64,000 bases of DNA from Sphingomonas panni (GTDB lineage: Bacteria > Pseudomonadota > Alphaproteobacteria > Sphingomonadales > Sphingomonadaceae). The notes below the pieces were generated by a model that did no database searches, had not been told where the DNA came from, and saw only the letters and a list, made by a program, of their open reading frames with translations. Position 1 is the stretch's first letter, and every line of letters begins with the position of its first letter. Shown piece after piece: positions 58,166 to 64,000 of the stretch. The stretch is from the NCBI RefSeq assembly GCF_022664435.1, contig NZ_JAKREU010000014.1, positions 1 through 64,000 of the forward strand. Direction: 5' to 3'. Position numbers and translations under genes: made by a program.

Positions 58166-60357
58166 GATGTGCGGATCGCGCGGATTTCGCGGTTACGTTG
58201 TTCGATGCTGTCGATTTTGTCCGCATCGTAGCTGTAACTGTAGGTCGTTTCATTATGATAGCGCGTCAGGATGCAGCCGATGATGTTGGCACCGGCACTA
58301 CGCATGCGACCCAAGGCCTCTACCACGCCGCGCGTCCGGGTCTTGCCCGATTCGACCACCATCAACGTTCCCTGGCATAGGGTCGACAGCAACGGAGCGT
58401 CGGCAAGGCCCAGGATCGGCGGTCCGTCGACGACGACCGTGTCGAACGTGCCGACGGCTTCCTCGATAATCGCCTTCATGCGCGGCGACGACAGCAATTC
58501 GGCTGGATTGGGCGGGATGGGACCGCAGGGCAGCAGCCACAGATTGGGAATATCGGTCTGCACGACGTGCGACGACACATCGTCCCGCGTGGTCAGCAGG
58601 GTCGACAGGCCGTCCTTCTTCTCGCTTCCCGTCACGAAGGTCGGCTTGCGCATATCGGCATCGATCAGCAGGACACGGCGACCGTGGCGCGTATGGAACT
58701 GTGCGATCGCCCAGCTGGTCGTCGACTTGCCTTCGGCGGGCCGCGTGCTGGTAATCAGCAGCGACCGCGGCGCCCCTTCGTCGGTCGTGAACGAAATCGA
58801 CGTCCCGGCCGAGAAATAGGCTTCGGACATCGGTGAGGACAGATCGCGCAATGCCTCCACCGGTCGGTTGCCCTTAAGTGTCGGAATGCCGCCGAGGAAT
58901 GCGAGCTTCAGTCGCTCGCGAACATCGGCCGGCGATTTGACGACGTCGTGCAGGAATTCCAGAGCCAGCGCGATTGCCGTGCCCAGGGCCAGGCCCAGGC
59001 CGAAGCCGATGACGAGGTTGAGGAGCAGATTGGGCTGGAACGGGCCCGAGGGTATCTCGCCCCGGTCGGCGATCGCGGCATAGCTGACGCCGATCCCGCC
59101 AGCGACGCCGATCTCCTTGTAACGCTGCAAGAGCGCGTCATAGAGTGTGCGGTTGGTGTCGACGTCGCGTTGCAGGATGTTGTACTGGATGCTGCGTCCG
59201 CGCAGGTTCAGGACGTCGCCGCGCAGCTGTTCGACCCGCGCGCGCAACGCGTTTTCGGCTGCGGCCGCGGCCTGATATTGCGCGGCCAGCGTTCCGCTGC
59301 GGCCGGTCTGAACATTGCGCGCCTCGGCCTGGATCGCCTGGTCCAGCGCCTTGATGCGCGATGCCAGCTGCACCATTTCCGGATAGTCGGCTTTGAACAG
59401 GTTCGACTTTTCCTGATATTCGGCCTGTAGCGTCGCACGCTGTCCCCGCAACTGCGCGGTACGCTCGGCAATCTCTGCGGTATTCCGCGTCGACTGGCCT
59501 TCGCGATATTCCTGTTCGGCCTGGATGCGCTTCGCCTGGGCCTGCGACAGCGCCTGGTTCAGTTCGATCAGCGATGCGCCCGACAGCGAACTGGCATCGC
59601 TGGTGCCGCCCGTGCCGGCATTGGTGTTGATGATGCCTTGGTTTTGGGCATAGCCGACCAGCTGCCGTTCGGATTTTTCGAGGTCGCGACGCACATTGGC
59701 GATCTGCCGCTGCAGGAAATTGCGGGCATAGGCCGAAGACTGGTAGCGTCGTTCGAGGCTGGTGCTGATGAACCCGTCGGCAAAGCCGTTGACAATCTTG
59801 GCGGCGAGCGCCGGATCGGTCGATTTGTAGCGCAGCGTGATAAGCTTGCTGTTCAGGACGGCCTTGACGTCCAGGTTGCGCTGCAGGACGCCGATCGCGA
59901 TCTTCTCACGATCCTGGCGCGGGGCTTCGACATCACCGACGATCTCGGCGTTCGCGGTGAGATTGAGATCCTGGACGACGCGTTCCGCCAGCGCCCGGCT
60001 CTTCATCAGTCCGATCTGGGTTCCGATGAAGGAATCGTCCATCTTGACCGGCGCTTCGGTATCGCTGTTCACCGCCTGCACCGTCGGTGCAGTCAGTTCG
60101 ATCGTCGCGATCGAGCGATAGACTGGCGTCGTCAGCAGCGTTGCGATGATCGCCAACCCCAAGCCGGCGGCGATCGCGGCCAGGATTAGCCAGCGCCATT
60201 CCATCATCACGCGCAGCATCAGTGCCAGGCTTAGTTCCCGGCTGTCGTCCGGTGCGGTGTTGCCATAATCCTGGCCATAGCCGGGTACGGGCTGCTGTGC
60301 TGCCGCAGGAGGCCAGAGTGTGGCCACGCCGCGCGGTGAATGGTCCTGATTGTTCAT
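58162..60357 (-). CDS. wzc: Polysaccharide co-polymerase/tyrosine autokinase (Wzc/GelC-GelE fused)
   Basis: A 731-residue BY-kinase. TM1 lies at about 52-74, a periplasmic Wzz-like domain with long coiled coil (about 75-430) follows, and TM2 is at about 445-465. The cytoplasmic kinase domain has Walker A PAEGKSTTSWAIAQF, Walker A' VLLIDADMRKP and Walker B TVVVDGPPILGL. The C-terminus carries a Tyr cluster (TTYSYSYDADK). It controls chain length and export with Wza. The start overlaps nothing; Wza ends 30 bp upstream. Confidence 0.92.
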   Translation of the reverse strand: MNNQDHSPRGVATLWPPAAAQQPVPGYGQDYGNTAPDDSRELSLALMLRVMMEWRWLILAAIAAGLGLAIIATLLTTPVYRSIATIELTAPTVQAVNSDTEAPVKMDDSFIGTQIGLMKSRALAERVVQDLNLTANAEIVGDVEAPRQDREKIAIGVLQRNLDVKAVLNSKLITLRYKSTDPALAAKIVNGFADGFISTSLERRYQSSAYARNFLQRQIANVRRDLEKSERQLVGYAQNQGIINTNAGTGGTSDASSLSGASLIELNQALSQAQAKRIQAEQEYREGQSTRNTAEIAERTAQLRGQRATLQAEYQEKSNLFKADYPEMVQLASRIKALDQAIQAEARNVQTGRSGTLAAQYQAAAAAENALRARVEQLRGDVLNLRGRSIQYNILQRDVDTNRTLYDALLQRYKEIGVAGGIGVSYAAIADRGEIPSGPFQPNLLLNLVIGFGLGLALGTAIALALEFLHDVVKSPADVRERLKLAFLGGIPTLKGNRPVEALRDLSSPMSEAYFSAGTSISFTTDEGAPRSLLITSTRPAEGKSTTSWAIAQFHTRHGRRVLLIDADMRKPTFVTGSEKKDGLSTLLTTRDDVSSHVVQTDIPNLWLLPCGPIPPNPAELLSSPRMKAIIEEAVGTFDTVVVDGPPILGLADAPLLSTLCQGTLMVVESGKTRTRGVVEALGRMRSAGANIIGCILTRYHNETTYSYSYDADKIDSIEQRNREIRAIRTS

Positions 60358-60386
60358 GCCGATAACCTTATTATCTCGGGCGTGCG

Positions 60387-61085
60387 TCAGTAAGGCCGGA
60401 ACAATGCGAGGATCGGCAACGTCTGCAGTACGGTCGTGAGCGTCGAGCGGGTCGGGGAGCCATCGACCACGATGATGTCGCCGGCATAGACCTGCGGATC
60501 GGGTTCTTCGCCGCGACGGATGCTGGTCAGGTCGAAGGCTGCCGCAACGCGCTGCCCCTGGACCGTCCGAAAGATGCCGACACGGCGCGGGTTCGCATTC
60601 TCGTCGGTGCCGCGCGCTACCGCGATGGCTTGTACCAAGGTCATCGGGCCGGGAACCTCGAACATGCCGGGCTGGCGGACCGATCCCTCGACCGTGAACA
60701 GTCGGTTGGACGATTCCTTGACCGAAATGCTGACATCCGGATTGTTCATGTACCGCTCGCCCAGGCGGCGCGCGATGTCGTCGCGCAGTTCGGGCACGGT
60801 CCTGCCAACCGCACTGACCGTTCCGATCAGCGGCATAGCGATATTGCCCGCACGATCGATGCGATAATCCTTGCTGAGCGGTTCGGCTTGGAACACCGTG
60901 ATGGCCAGCAGGTCACCAGGCGTTAGCTTGCTGTCGGCGGGAATGACGACGGCGGATGGCGCATCGGGCAACGGCATCGCTTCGGTGGCGTAAGGGATGG
61001 AACCACCCCGACCGGCTGCGCATCCCGCCACCAGCACGGCCAACATCAATCCCAGCCACGAAAGTCGCGGCGGAAAAATACGCAT
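60387..61085 (-). CDS. wza: Polysaccharide export lipoprotein (Wza/GelD-like)
   Basis: A 232-residue outer membrane lipoprotein: signal peptide with lipobox LVAGC (Cys22), then the PES domain (LTPGDLLAITVFQAEPLSKD, YRIDRAGNIAMPLIGTVSAV, GRTVPELRDDIARRLGERYM) and SLBB-like part (FTVEGSVRQPGMFEVPGPMT). Ring-forming exporters of this type give the polymer a path through the outer membrane. The start at 61085 gives the proper lipoprotein signal; an earlier ATG at 61157 overlaps the phosphatase stop and would place 24 extra residues ahead of it. Confidence 0.9.
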   Translation of the reverse strand: MRIFPPRLSWLGLMLAVLVAGCAAGRGGSIPYATEAMPLPDAPSAVVIPADSKLTPGDLLAITVFQAEPLSKDYRIDRAGNIAMPLIGTVSAVGRTVPELRDDIARRLGERYMNNPDVSISVKESSNRLFTVEGSVRQPGMFEVPGPMTLVQAIAVARGTDENANPRRVGIFRTVQGQRVAAAFDLTSIRRGEEPDPQVYAGDIIVVDGSPTRSTLTTVLQTLPILALFRPY

Positions 61086-61153
61086 CCAAACCACTCCAGT
61101 ACTAGTGGCGCACGACCGCGCGCTGCCACTCACATAGATGCAACCAGCCTGCC

Positions 61154-61939
61154 TCATGGCAGTCCCCTCCCGGACTGTCCACCTATTGATAGGTAGCGGC
61201 GTTCGGTATTCTCGACAACCAATGCGGTAAGCGGACCGCCACGATAGGCGCCGGTATCGATGCCGATGCGGTTGGTCTGTTCGTCGACGGTGTCACTAAT
61301 GGTATGGCCGTGTACTACCATGAAGCCATAGTCGCCGCGATGGGTCAGAAAGGGATCGCGAATCCAGCGCAGGTCGGCATGCGACTGTTGATCCAGCGCG
61401 AGCCCCGGTCGGATACCGGCGTGAACGAACAGATAGTCGCCGAAGCGCAACGTGTCGCCAAATTCGGAAAGGAAGGTGATGTGCGCTGCGGGGATTGCGT
61501 TGTGTAGCATCGCAACGGCGTCGTCTTCCTCCGCAGCCAGCAGCCGTTGTGCGGACAGCCCGTACGAAGCGATGCATTCCGCGCCGCCGAATTCGAGCCA
61601 GCGTCGCAACGTACCCGCTTCCCCATCCAAGGCACGCAGCAGGAATTCCTCATGATTGCCCATCAGCATCATCTTGCGCAGGGCAGGATGCTGATAGGTC
61701 CGCAGCCTTTCGACGACCCCGCACGAATCCGGTCCGCGATCGACAATGTCCCCCAACAGGATCAGATAGGCTGTTCCCGCATAGCCGCTGACGTCCTGTT
61801 CGATGCGGTCGAGCATTGCGTTCAGTTGGGTGAGGCAACCATGCACATCGCCAATCGCATAAGCGCGCATACCAGGCTTTCCCCGGTAGACCGGGCCCGA
61901 CAAACCCAGCCCGGTAGCAATCTTCTTTAGCAGGCTCAT
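61154..61939 (-). CDS. PPP-family metallophosphatase
   Basis: A 261-residue PrpA/bacteriophage lambda-type Ser/Thr protein phosphatase: YAIGDVHGCLTQLNAMLDRI, LGDIVDRGPDSCGVVERL, MLMGNHEEF and VVHGHT supply the metal-binding residues, all intact. First gene of the leftward export operon, directly ahead of wza and wzc. In many Wzc systems, a tyrosine phosphatase (Wzb) is encoded at this position, so this enzyme may fill that role; some bacterial PPP enzymes do remove phosphate from Tyr. Start at MSLLKKIATGLGL. Confidence 0.88.
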   Translation of the reverse strand: MSLLKKIATGLGLSGPVYRGKPGMRAYAIGDVHGCLTQLNAMLDRIEQDVSGYAGTAYLILLGDIVDRGPDSCGVVERLRTYQHPALRKMMLMGNHEEFLLRALDGEAGTLRRWLEFGGAECIASYGLSAQRLLAAEEDDAVAMLHNAIPAAHITFLSEFGDTLRFGDYLFVHAGIRPGLALDQQSHADLRWIRDPFLTHRGDYGFMVVHGHTISDTVDEQTNRIGIDTGAYRGGPLTALVVENTERRYLSIGGQSGRGLP

Positions 61940-62160
61940 GTAATCTTCCGTACCGGAACGGCGTTCACAGTCGTTGCTGTATCAGGTATAGCCCACAAAC
62001 CCGATCCGAAATTCTGTTCTCACATTCGGAACGCGCCTGTGTACGTAGCAGCCAACTAGGCTTTCTATAGGAAAGATGCGAGGCAAGATTCCGGGATTGC
62101 CCAGCAGGTGGGATGGGAGCAATCGCCGCTCCCCGGATCGGCTGCACGGTTTGATGCCTG

Positions 62161-62258
62161 TTTCTACTCGAAAGCACGAATGGATGGGGCGTTTTGGCTC
62201 CTACCGTACCCAGCCATGCTCTGTCGCACTCCTCAATCTTCGTGCTTTCGAGTAGAAA
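62161..62258. promoter_or_regulatory. Inverted iteron pair controlling repA
   Basis: TTTCTACTCGAAAGCACGAA at 62161-62180 and its perfect reverse complement at 62239-62258, 58 bp apart. The second arm ends six bases before the repA ATG. The same iteron core (ACTCGAAAGCACGAA) recurs as direct repeats after repA. Inverted copies at the initiator promoter commonly mediate autorepression by RepA dimers. The remaining part of the 325-bp gap 61940-62264 shows no gene. Confidence 0.75.
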
Positions 62259-62264
62259 TACCCC

Positions 62265-63179
62265 ATGACCCGCAAGCCCCCCGCCCCTCGCGCCCCCGCC
62301 CGTCCGCAAGGCGACCTGTTCCGGCTCGACAGCCCGCTGACCGCCGAGATCCGGGGTGAACGGTCGTTGATGGCGTTTCCCTTCTTCGCGCTCGCCAAGA
62401 ATGCGTGGATGAAGCCGCTGACCTATCAGTCGAACAACGTCACGATCGAAGTCCGCCCCTCGGCCAGCGGGGTCGCGACCATCTATGACAAGGAAATCGT
62501 GCTCTATATCGCCAGTCTGATGCTGGCGAAGATCGAGGTGGGCGAGAGCGTCACCCAGGATTTTGTCTTCACCGCGCATGATCTGTTCACGGTGACCGGT
62601 GCCAATCACTCTGCCAGGTCATACGGGCGACTGTCGGAGGCGCTGGAGCGGCTGCAGGGCACGCAGATCAAGACCAATATCGAAGCCGGCGGCGAAGGCG
62701 AGGAGGGCTTCTTCTCGTGGCTGTCCGAGGCCAAGCTGCATTATTCACGCACGCGCGGCGGCGAGCGGCGGCTGAAGGCGGTCAAGGTACGGCTGTGCGA
62801 CTGGCTGTTCCGCGCGATCCTGCTCGACCGGCATGTCCTCGACTATGCCGCCGCCTATTTCCAATTGGGGCCGATCGAGCGGCGCATCTATGAAGTGGCG
62901 CGCTCGAGCGGCGAGGACCGGTTGGAGGTCGATCTCGCGACCTTTCGCCTGCAGATCGGCTACCAGAACCCCCTTGCTAATTTTCGCAATGCTTTGAAGC
63001 AGATAGCGGCAGCGGACAGCATCCCGGACTATCGTCTGGAACTGATCGAACAGGCACCGGACGAGCGCGAGGCCCCGCGGCGCGGGCGGCGCAGCGCTCC
63101 GGTGCAGGTGGTGCTCAGCAGGCGTACGGCGCAGCTCGGCAGCGATGATTTGCAGGGGTGCGAATCACCCGCCGGTTGA
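62265..63179 (+). CDS. repA: Plasmid replication initiator RepA
   Basis: A 304-residue initiator of the RPA (replication initiator protein A) family found on alphaproteobacterial plasmids: DLFRLDSPLTAEIRGERSLM, AFPFFALAKNAWMKPLTYQS, IYDKEIVLYIASLMLAKIEV, then a winged-helix region (FTAHDLFTVTGANHSARSYG, RLSEALERLQGTQIKTNIEA) and LGPIERRIYEVARSSGED, RLQIGYQNPLANFRNALKQI. It binds the iterons on both sides and opens the origin. No Shine-Dalgarno is seen before the ATG, which lies next to an inverted iteron. Confidence 0.92.
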   Translation: MTRKPPAPRAPARPQGDLFRLDSPLTAEIRGERSLMAFPFFALAKNAWMKPLTYQSNNVTIEVRPSASGVATIYDKEIVLYIASLMLAKIEVGESVTQDFVFTAHDLFTVTGANHSARSYGRLSEALERLQGTQIKTNIEAGGEGEEGFFSWLSEAKLHYSRTRGGERRLKAVKVRLCDWLFRAILLDRHVLDYAAAYFQLGPIERRIYEVARSSGEDRLEVDLATFRLQIGYQNPLANFRNALKQIAAADSIPDYRLELIEQAPDEREAPRRGRRSAPVQVVLSRRTAQLGSDDLQGCESPAG

Positions 63180-63190
63180 GCGGCGCATTT

Positions 63191-63336
63191 CCTATCCGAA
63201 AGCACGAATTTCTGCGGCCTATTCCTATCCGAAAGCACGAATAGGCGCGGCCATTCCTACTCGAAAGCACGAATCGCGCGCAGGGATTTGCGCCGGAACG
63301 GGTGCATTTTCGGCCTTCCTACTCGAAAGCACGAAC
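63191..63336. other. Replication origin iterons (four direct repeats)
   Basis: CCTAYYCGAAAGCACGAAY at 63191-63209, 63224-63242, 63256-63274 and 63318-63336. Start-to-start distances are 33, 32 and 62 bp, close to three, three and six helical turns, so all lie on one face of the DNA. They follow repA directly and are the likely RepA-binding origin. Confidence 0.88.
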
Positions 63337-63436
63337 CGGGAACGCTTCCGATGTTGGATTTCATCTGCAAAGGTCGGCCAGAACGTCGGCAACGGGGCCG
63401 GCAGATGAGGAAATGGCCGTGACCACATAAAGGAAA

Positions 63437-63520
63437 GCCCGGCACGAAGGCCGGGCGTCCCAGAGGTATTTGGACGACGTCGCCAAACGTCGAAGCAATC
63501 ACAGTGCGTATCCAAATACC
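63437..63520. promoter_or_regulatory. Hairpin and inverted repeat between origin and next gene
   Basis: GCCCGGC-ACGAAG-GCCGGGC (63437-63456) is a 7-bp hairpin. GGTATTTGGA (63465-63474) and TCCAAATACC (63511-63520) form a perfect 10-bp inverted repeat with a 36-bp spacer. They lie 87 bp ahead of the gene at 63607 and may be its operator or part of the origin. The rest of 63337-63606 shows nothing recognised. Confidence 0.5.
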
Positions 63521-63606
63521 CCCGATCGCTAGCCGGTTCAAGGACGCGCGCTTCGCGCCACGCCCCTTTTTTGCAAAAATGGTCCCGGCCCCGGACAAGG
63601 GGGACG

Positions 63607-64000
63607 ATGATGGCGCTCATCCTGGCGCAGGCGATCGCGCGTATCGGCGCGCCGGACGGCACACGCAGCGCTGTTTCGGCCGAACCGCGCGTCGCGCGCA
63701 GCGGCGGGCTGCATCGCACCGGCGCGCCGGTGCGGCGCGGCAGCGTCGAGGCAGGAACGGTCGAGGACAGTTTCTTCGCGGTCCCGGCCAGGGGCGAGAC
63801 CGACCGGCTGTTGCGCGCCGCCCGCGCCGCATTGGACGCCGGGCGCCGGGCCAGGCGCACCGCGCGCGCGGAAGGACGGATGCTCAATGCGGCGGAGGCG
63901 GCGCTGGCCGGCCTCACCGCCGCCGCCGTGCGCGTGTTCGAGGAAATCTGCACGCTCGCCCGGCTGAACGGCGGCAAGGTATTCCCGACCTATGACCATC
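63607..64000 (+). CDS. N-terminal part of a probable helix-turn-helix plasmid protein
   Basis: The frame is open to the right edge, so it is incomplete (131 residues visible). AAGGGGG at 63595-63601 precedes tandem ATGs at 63607 and 63610. The N-terminal half is Ala/Arg-rich and basic (LLRAARAALDAGRRARRTAR). It ends VFEEICTLARLNGGKVFPTYDH, which reads like the first helices of a winged or simple HTH found in proteins beside repA on sphingomonad plasmids. The DNA-binding core itself is cut off, so this is tentative. Confidence 0.6.
   Translation, partial: MMALILAQAIARIGAPDGTRSAVSAEPRVARSGGLHRTGAPVRRGSVEAGTVEDSFFAVPARGETDRLLRAARAALDAGRRARRTARAEGRMLNAAEAALAGLTAAAVRVFEEICTLARLNGGKVFPTYDH

Noticed and set aside
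61965..62609. Minus-strand frame of 214 codons across the iteron pair and the start of repA
   Set aside because: It is antisense to the RepA coding region and contains the iteron sequence as codons; no RBS.
63145..63408. Frame that translates the iterons (repeating YPKAR/RKHESR peptides)
   Set aside because: The repeated peptide arises from the replication iterons themselves and no start signal is present.
1..64000. tRNA, rRNA and riboswitch genes
   Set aside because: No cloverleaf with a GTTCGA-type T-loop, no rRNA sequence and no cobalamin, TPP or similar riboswitch core was recognised by eye; a covariance-model search would be needed to exclude them fully.

Overview
The window looks like part of a plasmid or secondary replicon of a sphingomonad-type alphaproteobacterium. 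The DNA is GC-rich, and the genes resemble those of Sphingomonas: an iteron-type RepA, a ParA with a small ribbon-helix-helix partner, a Wza/Wzc/GelB-like exopolysaccharide locus and a TonB-dependent receptor. Dispersed palindromic elements built on GTC-ATTCC/GTACCCC ends are also common in that group. The genus is inferred from gene content, not from a marker gene.

Layout. 0-3.1 kb: the end of a large catalase, a small membrane protein, a quinone-linked pyruvate dehydrogenase (PoxB) and a secreted protein. 3.6-7 kb: a chemotaxis receptor, then the partition module parA plus RHH gene, then a 46-residue membrane protein. 7.5-16.6 kb: a methyltransferase, a histidine kinase/response regulator pair and a divergent MacAB-like ABC efflux operon. 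16.9-25.2 kb: vapBC, a serine recombinase, a MHYT-GGDEF-EAL protein, ugd, a RelE-like toxin-antitoxin pair, an ABC1 kinase and an orphan antitoxin. 25.3-29.6 kb: a TonB receptor preceded by four very small genes (DUF2188-like, methyltransferase-like, membrane, WGR). 30-34.2 kb: an ECF sigma/anti-sigma pair, a subtilase and a Gly/Ser-rich secreted protein. 34.4-61.9 kb: a large exopolysaccharide locus. 62.2-64 kb: repA with iterons, then the start of a DNA-binding protein.

The exopolysaccharide locus has three blocks. The leftward block 43.6->34.4 kb makes and handles a dTDP-3-amino-3,6-dideoxyhexose (RmlA, RmlB, FdtA, FdtB, FdtC-like), with two GT2 enzymes, one GT4 enzyme, a formyltransferase and the flippase. 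The rightward block 43.7->52.3 kb carries an EpsG-like polymerase, two beta-helix proteins (one built like a phage tailspike), the initiating sugar-phosphate transferase, and a TviB-type dehydrogenase with a uronate epimerase. The leftward block 61.9->52.4 kb carries a PPP-type phosphatase, Wza, the Wzc tyrosine autokinase, a TPR protein, a ligase-like protein, a GT4 and an AsnB-type amidotransferase. Together they suggest a Wzx/Wzy-made polymer with uronic acid or uronamide and N-acylated amino sugar.

The most interesting signal is a set of ten clusters of in-phase 8-bp palindromic repeats (consensus GACMTGTC). They are concentrated around the par genes (3.1-8.4 kb), with outliers at 13.9 and 23.2 kb. 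One cluster contains the ribosome-binding site and start codon of parA. Tandem 8-bp palindromes are a known target geometry for ribbon-helix-helix proteins (MetJ boxes), so I propose that these are the centromere and operator sites of the RHH protein encoded at 6374-6658. A second theme is at least 14 REP/MITE-like palindromes, one of which, exactly 90 bp long, sits in frame inside the subtilase gene.
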